Shown here: in pieces, positions 1-8,423 of the stretch
Numbering within the stretch: the stretch's first letter is position 1
How the letters are laid out: the number at the start of each line of letters is the position of its first letter
NCBI RefSeq assembly: GCF_900626075.1
Contig: NZ_UYZY01000001.1
Location: forward strand, 372,001 to 436,000
Direction: 5' to 3'
From: Clostridium transplantifaecale
GTDB lineage: Bacteria > Bacillota > Clostridia > Lachnospirales > Lachnospiraceae
Length of the DNA stretch: 64,000 bases
Translations under genes and position numbers: made by a program
Notes under the pieces: generated by a model
Told to the model about the DNA's origin: nothing
Databases searched by the model: none
The model's input: the letters and a program-made list of their open reading frames with translations, nothing else

Positions 1-219
1 CAGACCGAACGGTACTGCGGTCTTAAGAAAGCGGACGAGCGTTTCCTGGGGGAGATATACAGGACATACGGCCTGAGTGCGCGGGCTTATGAGAAAATTC
101 TTAAGACGGCCAGAACACTGGCTGATTTGGATGAGAAGAAACAGATCACCAGGGAACATCTCAGCGAGGCGGTTTCCTTCAGAAGCTTTGAGAAAAAATA
201 CTGGGGATTTAAATTTTAG
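1..219 (+). CDS. ComM/YifB-family Mg-chelatase-like AAA+ ATPase, C-terminal end (partial)
   Basis: The first 219 bases encode the last 72 residues of a protein whose start lies outside the window; the stop is TAG at 217-219. The residues include the pattern GLSARAYEKILKTARTLADL, which matches the C-terminal helical region of the YifB/ComM Mg-chelatase-like ATPases, where a conserved SxRxYxxxLRxARTIADL helix is found. In ComM the protein is a hexameric helicase promoting branch migration during integration of transforming DNA. Its position directly before dprA agrees with the usual clostridial order comM-dprA-topA. Only the tail is seen, so the ATPase motifs cannot be checked. Confidence 0.8.
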   Translation, partial: QTERYCGLKKADERFLGEIYRTYGLSARAYEKILKTARTLADLDEKKQITREHLSEAVSFRSFEKKYWGFKF

Positions 220-324
220 GCCGGGTTTTCAAAACCGTCCGACTCCGTGGAGACAAGGACATGGGCGACAGGCAGTGGAATGAATAAAGAAATAAAGACG
301 GAAGAGAGGAATAAAGAGAAGAAC

Positions 325-1422
325 ATGGAGAAGGAAAAGTTTTATCTCTACTGGCTCAGCCGGATAGACGGCATCGGAGCGGTCAAGTCAAAAAAACTTT
401 TGGAATATACCGGGAGTTTTGAAGCAATATATAATATGAAGAAACAGGATCTGGAACGGCTTCCGTTTTTGAGGGGAGACGATGCAAAACGGATAGAAAA
501 TGAGAAGCTGTGCCTGGAACAGCGGCAAATCGAGTATGGAGAGCTTGCCGCAAAAGATATCCGCTTTATTATGGCAGGAGAACCGGAATATCCGCGCCGC
601 CTTGAGAACATCTATGACATGCCGATGTGGCTCTATGTAAAAGGCAGGCTTCCGGATGAGCGCCAGCCCTCCGTGGCTGTGGTGGGAGCCAGAAGCTGTA
701 CCTCCTACGGACGTCAGGTGGCGGAATATCTGTGCAGGGTACTGGCCGAAAGCGGGATACAGACCATAAGCGGCCTGGCCCGGGGTATAGACGGAGCGGC
801 TCACAGAGGCACTGTAAATGCACAGGGGGCTTCGTACGCTGTTCTGGGGAGCGGAGTTGACTATTGTTACCCCAGAGAGAATCTGAGCCTTTATCATGTC
901 ATTTTAGAAACGGGAGGGGTGATTTCCGAATACGGCCCGGGGGAGAAACCGTCAGCCGGCCATTTTCCTGCGCGAAACAGGATTATAAGCGGCCTTGCGG
1001 ACGCCGTCATTGTCGTGGAAGCCAGAAAAAAGAGCGGTTCCCTGATTACGGCGGATCAGGCCCTGGAGCAGGGAAAGGAAGTATTTGCCGTCCCCGGGCG
1101 GGTGAACGACCTCCTGAGCGAGGGCTGCAACGGCCTTATAAAACAGGGTGCGGCGCTCTTACAATCTCCAGAAGATATCCTTGATTTTTTTAGAATAGAT
1201 TGTAAAAAATCCCTAAAACTCGTGAAAAGATCAATAAAGACGCTTGCCAAGACGGAAAAAATGGTGTATAGTTGCTTAGATTCACAACCAAAACATGTAG
1301 AAGAACTGATTAGAATGAGTAAACTGCCGACAGGGGAATGCATGGCAGCGCTCTTAAAACTAGAACTGGACGGATTTATTTTGCAGCCTGTCAATCAATA
1401 CTATGTAAGAAAATTGGAGTAG
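325..1422 (+). CDS. dprA: DNA-processing protein DprA (Smf)
   Basis: Encodes about 365 aa. DprA loads RecA on incoming single-stranded DNA during natural transformation. The N-terminus (YWLSRIDGIGAVKSKKLLEY) is a helix-hairpin-helix/SAM-like region. The Rossmann-like core carries SGLARGIDGAAHRG and a following FPARNRIISGLADAVIVVEA segment, both diagnostic. The C-terminal ~60 residues form a winged-helix-like DML1 region. An ATG at 280 is in frame, and a GTG at 247 is also possible; 325 is preferred because the intervening residues are a low-complexity Lys/Glu stretch and an AGAGAAG precedes the ATG. Ten bases separate it from topA, suggesting one operon. Presence of dprA does not prove competence. 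Confidence 0.93.
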   Translation: MEKEKFYLYWLSRIDGIGAVKSKKLLEYTGSFEAIYNMKKQDLERLPFLRGDDAKRIENEKLCLEQRQIEYGELAAKDIRFIMAGEPEYPRRLENIYDMPMWLYVKGRLPDERQPSVAVVGARSCTSYGRQVAEYLCRVLAESGIQTISGLARGIDGAAHRGTVNAQGASYAVLGSGVDYCYPRENLSLYHVILETGGVISEYGPGEKPSAGHFPARNRIISGLADAVIVVEARKKSGSLITADQALEQGKEVFAVPGRVNDLLSEGCNGLIKQGAALLQSPEDILDFFRIDCKKSLKLVKRSIKTLAKTEKMVYSCLDSQPKHVEELIRMSKLPTGECMAALLKLELDGFILQPVNQYYVRKLE

Positions 1423-1432
1423 GAGTTTTGTT

Positions 1433-3514
1433 ATGTCAAAGAGTCTGGTAATTGTGGAGTCACCGGCAAAGGTGAAAACAATTAAGAAGTTCCTGGGAAC
1501 AAATTATGAAGTGGATGCATCGGGAGGACATGTAAGAGATCTTCCAAAGAGCACACTGGGAATAGATGTGGAGAATGATTATGAACCAAAGTATATTACC
1601 ATCAGAGGTAAAGGAGATATACTTGCAAAGCTCCGCAAAGAAGTGAAGAAAGCCGATAAGATTTATCTGGCGACTGACCCTGACCGTGAGGGGGAAGCGA
1701 TTTCCTGGCATCTGGTAAAGGCGCTGAAATTAGATGAGCTGAAGGACAAGAAAGTGTACCGTATCAGCTTCAATGAGATTACAAAGAACGCGGTAAAGGC
1801 ATCCCTCAAGGAGCCTCGTGAGATAGATATGAATCTGGTGGATGCGCAGCAGACCAGACGAGTTCTGGACCGTATGGTGGGCTATATGATCAGCCCGATT
1901 CTCTGGGCAAAGGTCAAGAGAGGACTGAGCGCCGGACGTGTCCAGTCCGTGGCACTCAGGATGATATGCGACAGGGAGGATGAGATTAACTCATTTATTC
2001 CCGAGGAATACTGGAACCTGGAAGCCGAGCTGAAGGTTCCCGGCTCCAAGAAGAAACTGACGGCCAAGTATTACGGCAGCGGCAGCGGAAAGAAGACAAT
2101 CGGCAACAAGGAAGAGCTGGATCAGATTCTGGCCGGACTGGAAGGCAAGCCGTATGAAGTCAGTGAAGTGAAACTGGGAGAGCGCGTAAAGAAAGCGCCG
2201 ATTCCGTTTACCACCAGTACCCTGCAGCAGGAGGCGTCAAAGGCGCTCAACTTTTCCACGCAGAAGACCATGCGTCTGGCGCAGCAGCTCTATGAGGGCG
2301 TTGACGTCAAAGGCCACGGCACGGTAGGTCTCATCACTTACCTGCGTACCGATTCCACGCGTATCGCGGCGGAAGCGGATACGGCTGCAAGGGAGTATAT
2401 CAAAGCCCAGTACGGCGGCCAGTATGTGTCCGAGGAGACGACGGCGAAGAAGACGGATGTCAAGATTCAGGATGCCCACGAGGCAATCAGGCCGACCGAT
2501 ATTGCTATGACGCCTGTCCTTGTTAAGGAATCGCTTTCCAGGGACTTATTCCGCCTGTACCAGCTCATCTGGAAACGTTTTACCGCGAGCCGTATGAAAC
2601 CGGCCGTATACGAGACGACATCGGTCAGAGTGGCGGCGGGAGACCATATTTTCACGCTGGCAGCGTCCAAAGTGAAGTTCGACGGCTTTATGTCCGTTTA
2701 TATACAGGAAGAAGATAAAGAGGAAAGCAATACCCTGACGGAGAAGCTTGAGAAGGGAATGAACCTGGAACTTGTGGAACTCGACAGCAGCCAGCATTTC
2801 ACACAGCCGCCTGCGCATTATACGGAGGCATCTCTCGTCAAAGCGCTGGAAGAGCAGGGGATTGGACGTCCCAGTACCTATGCTCCGACGATTACGACGA
2901 TTATTGCAAGACGCTATGTGGCAAAGGAGAATAAAAATCTGTATGTCACGGAACTTGGCGAGGTCGTAAACGGCATGATGAAAAAGGCGTTCCCAACTAT
3001 CGTGGATACCGCCTTTACGGCAAACATGGAATATCTGCTCGACAGCATCGGTGACGGAAATATGCCATGGAAAACGGTTGTAGAGAATTTTTATCCGGAT
3101 TTAGCCGAAGCTGTGAAAGAAGCGGACGTAAAACTCGATACTGTCAAAATTGCCGACGAAGTCACGGAAGAAATCTGTGAACTCTGCGGCAGGAACCTTG
3201 TTATCAAATATGGTCCTCACGGCAAATTTCTGGCCTGTCCGGGATTCCCGGACTGTAAGAATACGAAACCATATCTTGAAAAGATCGGTGTGAAGTGTCC
3301 GAAGTGCGGTAAGGAAGTAGTGATCCGAAAGACTAAGAAAGGCCGTAAATACTACGGTTGTGAGGATAATCCGGACTGTGACTTCATGTCCTGGCAGAAG
3401 CCGTCCATGGAGAAATGTCCTGAATGCGGCGGCATGATGGTGGAGAAAGGAAGCAAGCTTCTCTGCACAAATGAGGCCTGCGGATTTGTCAAAACGCTTA
3501 ATGAGCGTCCCTAA
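1433..3514 (+). CDS. topA: DNA topoisomerase I (type IA)
   Basis: Encodes 693 aa. It relaxes negatively supercoiled DNA through a 5'-phosphotyrosine intermediate. The TOPRIM domain is at the N-terminus (LVIVESPAKVKTIKKFLG, then LATDPDREGEAISWHL with the acidic DPDRE motif). The active-site region GLITYLRTDSTR carries the catalytic tyrosine. The C-terminus holds three four-cysteine zinc ribbons starting with CELCGR, CPKCGK and CPECGG, the last ending in CTNEAC. Length and architecture are normal for Firmicutes. The gene sits between dprA and codY as in many clostridia. The start ATG at 1433 is preceded by AGGAGTTTTGTT. Confidence 0.97.
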   Translation: MSKSLVIVESPAKVKTIKKFLGTNYEVDASGGHVRDLPKSTLGIDVENDYEPKYITIRGKGDILAKLRKEVKKADKIYLATDPDREGEAISWHLVKALKLDELKDKKVYRISFNEITKNAVKASLKEPREIDMNLVDAQQTRRVLDRMVGYMISPILWAKVKRGLSAGRVQSVALRMICDREDEINSFIPEEYWNLEAELKVPGSKKKLTAKYYGSGSGKKTIGNKEELDQILAGLEGKPYEVSEVKLGERVKKAPIPFTTSTLQQEASKALNFSTQKTMRLAQQLYEGVDVKGHGTVGLITYLRTDSTRIAAEADTAAREYIKAQYGGQYVSEETTAKKTDVKIQDAHEAIRPTDIAMTPVLVKESLSRDLFRLYQLIWKRFTASRMKPAVYETTSVRVAAGDHIFTLAASKVKFDGFMSVYIQEEDKEESNTLTEKLEKGMNLELVELDSSQHFTQPPAHYTEASLVKALEEQGIGRPSTYAPTITTIIARRYVAKENKNLYVTELGEVVNGMMKKAFPTIVDTAFTANMEYLLDSIGDGNMPWKTVVENFYPDLAEAVKEADVKLDTVKIADEVTEEICELCGRNLVIKYGPHGKFLACPGFPDCKNTKPYLEKIGVKCPKCGKEVVIRKTKKGRKYYGCEDNPDCDFMSWQKPSMEKCPECGGMMVEKGSKLLCTNEACGFVKTLNERP

Positions 3515-3547
3515 TTATTAAAAAAATTTAAAAAACCAGAAAAACTC

Positions 3548-3576
3548 TTGTTATTAATCTGAAATCGTGTTAAAAT
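3548..3576 (+). promoter_or_regulatory. Predicted sigma-A promoter of codY
   Basis: TTGTTA at 3548-3553 and TAAAAT at 3571-3576 are separated by 17 bases, in the 122-base gap between topA and codY. A strong AAAGGAGG ribosome site follows just upstream of the ATG. This implies that codY can be transcribed independently of topA. No CodY-box-like sequence was identified with confidence. Confidence 0.55.
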
Positions 3577-3636
3577 TTGTACATGATAGCAATAATTTCT
3601 TACGATACAAAGATTAAGCAAAGGAGGTAACTGGTA

Positions 3637-4416
3637 ATGAGTGTTCAGTTGTTGGACAAAACAAGAAAAATCAACAAATTATTGCATAACAACCATTCTC
3701 ACAAAGTTGTCTTTAATGACATCTGTGAAGTGCTTGGCGAAATTCTGCAATCAAACATTCTTGTAATAAGCAAGAAGGGAAAAGTGCTGGGGGTTGCGAT
3801 TTGTCCCGGAATTGATGAGATAGAGGAACTGATCGAAGACCAGGTAGGCGGTTACATTGACCGCATGCTGAACGAACGTCTTCTGAGCGTTTTATCTACC
3901 AAAGAAAATGTCAATCTTGCAACGCTGGGCTTTGCAGAGGAAAATGTCAAGAAGTATCAGGCTATCATTACACCAATCGACATTTCCGGCGAGCGTCTGG
4001 GGACGCTGTTTATCTACAAAGCAGATGCAAATTATGATATTGACGACATTATTCTGAGCGAATACGGCACCGCGGTAGTAGGACTTGAGATGATGCGCTC
4101 CGTGAATGAGGAGAATGCAGAAGAGACCAGAAAGATTCAGATTGTAAAGTCTGCTATCAGCACATTATCATTTTCAGAACTGGAAGCAATCACACACATT
4201 TTCGATGAACTGGAAGGCAATGAGGGTATCCTGGTTGCCAGCAAGATTGCAGACAGAGTTGGTATCACCCGTTCTGTCATTGTCAATGCACTGCGCAAAT
4301 TCGAGAGCGCAGGTGTTATTGAATCACGTTCTTCCGGTATGAAAGGCACTTACATCAAAGTATTGAATGATGTCGTATTTGATGAACTTAAGACTTTGAA
4401 AACAGAGACAAAATAA
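3637..4416 (+). CDS. codY: GTP-sensing global transcriptional repressor CodY
   Basis: Encodes 259 aa, the usual CodY length. CodY represses nutrient-limitation genes when GTP and branched-chain amino acids are plentiful. The N-terminal GAF domain (about residues 1-155) binds the amino acids and the C-terminal winged helix-turn-helix binds DNA; the sequence VASKIADRVGITRSVIVNALRKFESAGVIESRS is the highly conserved recognition region. A linker helix rich in Glu/Lys joins them. It has its own promoter and two terminators after it. In other Firmicutes CodY controls transport and glutamine/nitrogen genes like those elsewhere in this window, but no target site was scored here. Confidence 0.98.
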   Translation: MSVQLLDKTRKINKLLHNNHSHKVVFNDICEVLGEILQSNILVISKKGKVLGVAICPGIDEIEELIEDQVGGYIDRMLNERLLSVLSTKENVNLATLGFAEENVKKYQAIITPIDISGERLGTLFIYKADANYDIDDIILSEYGTAVVGLEMMRSVNEENAEETRKIQIVKSAISTLSFSELEAITHIFDELEGNEGILVASKIADRVGITRSVIVNALRKFESAGVIESRSSGMKGTYIKVLNDVVFDELKTLKTETK

Positions 4417-4455
4417 TATTGACTTGAAAATTCATTTTACATGAATTGTTTATGC

Positions 4456-4500
4456 AAAAAAGGAACCGGCATGGGTGAGGGAGTGGCCGATTCCTTTTTT
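4456..4500 (+). terminator. Rho-independent terminator after codY (first)
   Basis: AAAAAAGGAA plus GGC pairs with GCC plus TTCCTTTTTT, with one internal mismatch and a 15-base loop, 40 bases after the codY stop. The 3' arm ends in a run of T. Confidence 0.7.
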
Positions 4501-4501
4501 G

Positions 4502-4547
4502 GTGCCCTGAATTCGCAGATGTGTGAATTCAGGGCACTATTTTTTTC
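4502..4547 (+). terminator. Second terminator-like hairpin after codY
   Basis: A perfect 13-bp inverted repeat (GTGCCCTGAATTC at 4502-4514 and its complement at 4525-4537) is followed by TATTTTTTTC. It directly follows the first hairpin, so codY seems to have tandem terminators. On the minus strand the hairpin is not followed by a T run, so it would block purF read-through only weakly. Confidence 0.75.
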
Positions 4548-4609
4548 TTGTTTATTTCGGCTGTTTCTTATTCAGTGAATTCTTTTTTGAGTACCGGTGT
4601 TCAGAATAT

Positions 4610-6037
4610 TCAAACTGATTCCAGCGCATTTTTAATATCCGTGCCGGGAACTTCCATCGGATAATGCCCCGTAAAACAGGCCGTGCAGAGCGGAAGGCCG
4701 CCTACTATCTCAGGAAGCTGTTCTGCGGGCATGTAAGCCAGGGAGTCAGCGCCTATGGACCGGCGGATTTCCTCCGTGGAATGGCTGCTGGCAATCAGCT
4801 GTCTGTTGGAGGGAACGTCGGTTCCAAAGTAGCAGGGATACAGAAACGGAGGAGAGGAGATTCTCACGTGGACTTCCAGGGCTCCCGCTTCTTTGAGCAT
4901 GTGAATCAGATTTTTAATTGTGGTGCCGCGCACGATGGAATCATCCACCAGCACGATGCGTTTCCCTTTCACGGCGGGAGCCAGAACATTGAGCTTGATC
5001 TTCACGCTGTTTTCACGTTCCTTCTGGCTGGATTTGATAAAAGTTCTTCCAACATAACTGTTTTTATGGAAGATGAGTTCAAAAGGGATGCCTGACGCCC
5101 TGGAATACCCCATAGCCGCCGTCAGGCCGGAGTCGGGGACACCGGCTGTCAGATCGGCATGAACAGGGCTGGAACGGGCCAGAATGGCTCCGCCCCGCAG
5201 CCTGGCTTCGTATACGCTTACACGGTCCAGCCGGCTGTCCAGTCTGGCGAAGTAAATATATTCAAAAATGCAGTGGGCGTTTTCAGCCTGCCCAAGCCCC
5301 GTGTCGGAGTGAAGGCCGTCTTTTGTAATGGTGACAATCTCCCCCGGGGTAATGTCGCGGATGAATTCACCTCCGGCTGCCTCGATGGCGCAGCTTTCAG
5401 AAGCGATGAGCCACGCATTGTTCAATCTGCCGAGACAGAGTGGTTTCAGACCGTAGGGATCGCGGACACCGATTAGTTTTCTGGGACTGGCGATAACAAG
5501 GCCGTAAGCCCCCTTTATCCTGGCGGCAGTGCGCTTGATGGCTTCCTCTACGGTAGAGGTATGCAGGCGTTCCCTGGCAATGTGCAGGGCGATGACCTCG
5601 GAGTCGATTGTCGTCTGGAAAACGGCTCCCGTTTTTTCAAGTTCCCGTTTCAGTTCGGCGGCGTTGACGAGATTGCCGTTATGGGCCAGAGTGAGACTTC
5701 CCTTGATGTAATTTAAAACAAGCGGCTGCGCATTTTCCAAAGTGGCTGCGCCGGTTGTGGCGTAACGGACATGGCCGACGCCGATATTTCCGGTGAGACG
5801 GGCCAGTGTGTCCTGCGTGAACACGTCCTGTACAAGGCCCAGGCCCTTATGATACAGGGCCGGAGCCTTTGGCCCGTTGGTGTCGCCGACCGCGATTCCG
5901 CAGGATTCCTGTCCCCGGTGCTGAAGGGCGCAGAGACCGTAGAAAATATTCCCGGAGACATTGGAACCGCCCGTATCAAACATTCCAAAAACACCGCATT
6001 CTTCTCTTAGGCCCGTTGTTTGTTCAGATGGCTGCAT
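4610..6037 (-). CDS. purF: Amidophosphoribosyltransferase (PurF)
   Basis: Encodes 475 aa. It makes phosphoribosylamine from PRPP and glutamine, the first step of purine synthesis. A 13-residue propeptide ends at the catalytic Cys14 (EE|CGVFGMF), as in Bacillus-type PurF. The class II glutaminase domain occupies the N-terminal half and the PRPP-binding motif IVLVDDSIVRGTT lies in the C-terminal half. Cysteines in HCIFEYIYFA, YPCYFG and LCTACFTGHYP fit the 4Fe-4S ligands of the oxygen-sensitive form. The start has a good AAGGAGGAG site. It lies only 27 bases after glnN on the same strand, so a glnN-purF operon, pairing glutamine synthesis with a glutamine user, is likely; the remaining pur genes are not nearby. 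Confidence 0.97.
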   Translation of the reverse strand: MQPSEQTTGLREECGVFGMFDTGGSNVSGNIFYGLCALQHRGQESCGIAVGDTNGPKAPALYHKGLGLVQDVFTQDTLARLTGNIGVGHVRYATTGAATLENAQPLVLNYIKGSLTLAHNGNLVNAAELKRELEKTGAVFQTTIDSEVIALHIARERLHTSTVEEAIKRTAARIKGAYGLVIASPRKLIGVRDPYGLKPLCLGRLNNAWLIASESCAIEAAGGEFIRDITPGEIVTITKDGLHSDTGLGQAENAHCIFEYIYFARLDSRLDRVSVYEARLRGGAILARSSPVHADLTAGVPDSGLTAAMGYSRASGIPFELIFHKNSYVGRTFIKSSQKERENSVKIKLNVLAPAVKGKRIVLVDDSIVRGTTIKNLIHMLKEAGALEVHVRISSPPFLYPCYFGTDVPSNRQLIASSHSTEEIRRSIGADSLAYMPAEQLPEIVGGLPLCTACFTGHYPMEVPGTDIKNALESV

Positions 6038-6064
6038 AACGGCTCTCCTCCTTAAATTTATTTC

Positions 6065-8164
6065 CTATATTGAAAAAAGCAGCTTGTCATAAGACGGATA
6101 GGTAAGAAATTCATCAGGTATCATAGGTTCCGCCTCATCTGCATACGATCGGAGTTCATTCATTTTGGCAAGTACGGTGTAACGGCAGAACATTACCTTT
6201 TCCATGCTGTCTTCCAAACTGTCCGTACAGGAAAATGCAGTTTTCAATTCATCCGTCTTTTCCGAGATGAGGGTATACAGAGCGGAAAGCCCGTCTAAAC
6301 GTTTTTCCATTGCGGAGACGGAAGCTGACGGCAGGGCTTTTTTCATTTTCACTTCGGTTTCGGCCAGTTCTTTTATGTAGGAGAGCAGGGAGGGGAGGAA
6401 GGTTTTGTTCATCATGGAGTGCATGGTTTTGGCTTCAATCATAATTGTTTTTATATAGTTCTCCTGCATGATTTCATAGCGGGAGAAGATTTCTTCCCGG
6501 GTGAACACATGGTGCTTTGTGAGCAGCCCGATGTTCTTTTCTGCTATAAAGCAGGGAAAAGCCTCCGCACAGGTTGGAAGATTGAAGAGTCCCCTTTTTT
6601 TTGCCTCCTCCACCCAGGCCTCCGAGTAGCCGTTTCCGTTGAAAATAATGCGTTTATGCCGGCGTATCACCTCTTTTAACAGGGTGTGGATTTCCTCGGG
6701 CAGCTTTTCTGCGGGTACATTCTCCAGGTGATCCGCAAATTCTCCAAGAACCTCGGCGACGGCAGTATTGAGAACCACATTGGGGCCGGATACCGGGAGG
6801 GAGGAGCCGGGCATACGGAATTCGAATTTGTTGCCGGTAAAGGCGAAGGGGGAAGTCCTGTTGCGGTCCGTCGTGTCTTTGACAAAATGCGGAAGGACTT
6901 TTGCACCCGCATTCATTGAAACCTCTTCCCGTGCTTCGGGTTCTGAGTCATTCTCGACGATGTCGAGGACGGCTGCAAGGTCGTCACCGATGAACATGGA
7001 AACGATAGCGGGCGGCGCCTCATTGCCTCCCAGGCGGTGATCATTACCCGCCGTTGCAACCGAGACGCGCAGTAAATCGCCGTATACATCCACGGCCTTT
7101 ACGGTGGCGGCCAGAAAGAGCATGAAACGGAGATTTCTGGCAGGCTCTTTATCGGGATCCAGAAGGTTGATACCTGTGTTGGTGGAGAGTGACCAGTTGT
7201 TATGTTTGCCGCTTCCGTTGATGCCTTCATACGGTTTTTCATGAAGAAGGCAGACAAGGCCGTGTTTTTCAGCCGTGCGCTTCATCACTTCCATTGTGAG
7301 CTGGTTATTGTCCGCGGCCAGATTGTTGGTTGTGTACACAACAGCCAGTTCGTGCTGTGACGGGGCTACCTCATTATGCCTGGTTTTAGCCGGAATTCCG
7401 AGCTTCCAGAGTTCTTCATCCAGCTCCGCCATGAAAGCAAGGACGCGGGGGCGAAGTGAGCCGAAATAGTGGTCATCCATTTCCTGACCCTTTGGTGCGG
7501 GGGCGCCAAACAGGGTTCTGCCGCAGAACTTCAGGTCGCTGCGCTTATTATACAGTTCTTTATCTACGAGAAAATATTCCTGTTCGGGACCGACTGTGGA
7601 GTAGACGCGGGTAACGTCATGATCGCCAAAGAGCTTCAGCACGCGCAGCGCTTCTTTATTGACGGCTTCCATGGAACGCAGCAGAGGCGTTTTTTTATCG
7701 AGGGCTTCTCCGCTGTATGAGCAGAACGCGGTGGGAATACAGAGGGTCCCGTCTTTTATAAAGGCAGGAGAGGTAGGATCCCAGGCCGTATAGCCTCTGG
7801 CCTCAAAAGTGGCGCGCAGGCCGCCGGAAGGAAAACTGGAGGCATCCGGTTCCCCTTTGATCAGTTCCTTGCCGGAGAAGTCCATAATCACATCGCCATT
7901 GCCGAGAGGGCTTATAAAGCTGTCGTGTTTTTCGGCGGTAATCCCGGTCATCGGCTGGAACCAGTGGGTGAAGTGGGTGGCGCCGTTTTCCACAGCCCAT
8001 TCTTTCATGGCGACGGCAACGGCATTAGCAACATCCAGCTCCAGATGACGGCCGGTTTCAATTGTGTTTCGAAGGGCCTTGTAAATATCTCCCGGCAGTT
8101 TGTTTTTCATGATTTTGTCGTTAAACACAAGGCTTCCATAGAGCTCAGGGATGTTCTTTTCCAT
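6065..8164 (-). CDS. glnN: Glutamine synthetase type III (GlnN)
   Basis: Encodes about 699 aa, the size of GSIII rather than the ~450 aa GSI. It condenses glutamate and ammonia to glutamine using ATP. Diagnostic segments include [10 protein letters not shown], the [14 protein letters not shown] motif, [11 protein letters not shown] and the [14 protein letters not shown] motif of the active site, with a C-terminal GSIII-specific helical region. The start is set at 8164, where GAAAGGAG lies upstream; an in-frame extension of 13 residues has no ribosome site. A promoter and attenuator-like hairpin precede it. It is followed closely by purF. Confidence 0.97.
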   Translation of the reverse strand: MEKNIPELYGSLVFNDKIMKNKLPGDIYKALRNTIETGRHLELDVANAVAVAMKEWAVENGATHFTHWFQPMTGITAEKHDSFISPLGNGDVIMDFSGKELIKGEPDASSFPSGGLRATFEARGYTAWDPTSPAFIKDGTLCIPTAFCSYSGEALDKKTPLLRSMEAVNKEALRVLKLFGDHDVTRVYSTVGPEQEYFLVDKELYNKRSDLKFCGRTLFGAPAPKGQEMDDHYFGSLRPRVLAFMAELDEELWKLGIPAKTRHNEVAPSQHELAVVYTTNNLAADNNQLTMEVMKRTAEKHGLVCLLHEKPYEGINGSGKHNNWSLSTNTGINLLDPDKEPARNLRFMLFLAATVKAVDVYGDLLRVSVATAGNDHRLGGNEAPPAIVSMFIGDDLAAVLDIVENDSEPEAREEVSMNAGAKVLPHFVKDTTDRNRTSPFAFTGNKFEFRMPGSSLPVSGPNVVLNTAVAEVLGEFADHLENVPAEKLPEEIHTLLKEVIRRHKRIIFNGNGYSEAWVEEAKKRGLFNLPTCAEAFPCFIAEKNIGLLTKHHVFTREEIFSRYEIMQENYIKTIMIEAKTMHSMMNKTFLPSLLSYIKELAETEVKMKKALPSASVSAMEKRLDGLSALYTLISEKTDELKTAFSCTDSLEDSMEKVMFCRYTVLAKMNELRSYADEAEPMIPDEFLTYPSYDKLLFSI

Positions 8165-8224
8165 AATCTTAACTCCTTTCAGATACTGCACAGCACGCAA
8201 CATTAACGCAAATTTACAAAAGAA

Positions 8225-8255
8225 AAAGGCACCTCGGTTGTACCGAAGCGCCTTT
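8225..8255 (-). promoter_or_regulatory. Terminator-like leader hairpin upstream of glnN (candidate attenuator)
   Basis: On the minus strand a 13-bp stem (AAAGGCGCTTCGG pairing with CCGAGGTGCCTTT, two G-T wobbles, loop TACAA) is followed at once by TTTTTCTTTTG. It starts only about 10 bases after the predicted transcription start and 60 bases before the glnN ATG. A complete intrinsic terminator at this place should stop most transcripts unless something prevents it, so it looks like an attenuator. The antiterminating factor is unknown; ANTAR-domain RNA-binding regulators act on nitrogen genes in other bacteria, but the loop here does not show their hexaloop consensus. Confidence 0.65.
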
Positions 8256-8272
8256 GCTTTTCTTTATTCTGT

Positions 8273-8300
8273 AGTATACACAAAAAAATGCGAATGTCAA
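8273..8300 (-). promoter_or_regulatory. Predicted sigma-A promoter of glnN-purF
   Basis: Read on the minus strand: TTGACA (8295-8300), 16 bases, TATACT (8273-8278). It is a near-consensus promoter and places the transcription start near 8266, just before the terminator-like hairpin. Confidence 0.7.
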
Positions 8301-8423
8301 TATTTTCCTGAAATGTTTTTAAAATTGTTTTTAACTATGTTGAAAAATGAGTACGCCGCCGACGGTCGTGGTTAAGGATGGTGAGGGGCAGGTTATGCCC
8401 AGGGACAAGACTCAACGAAATCC

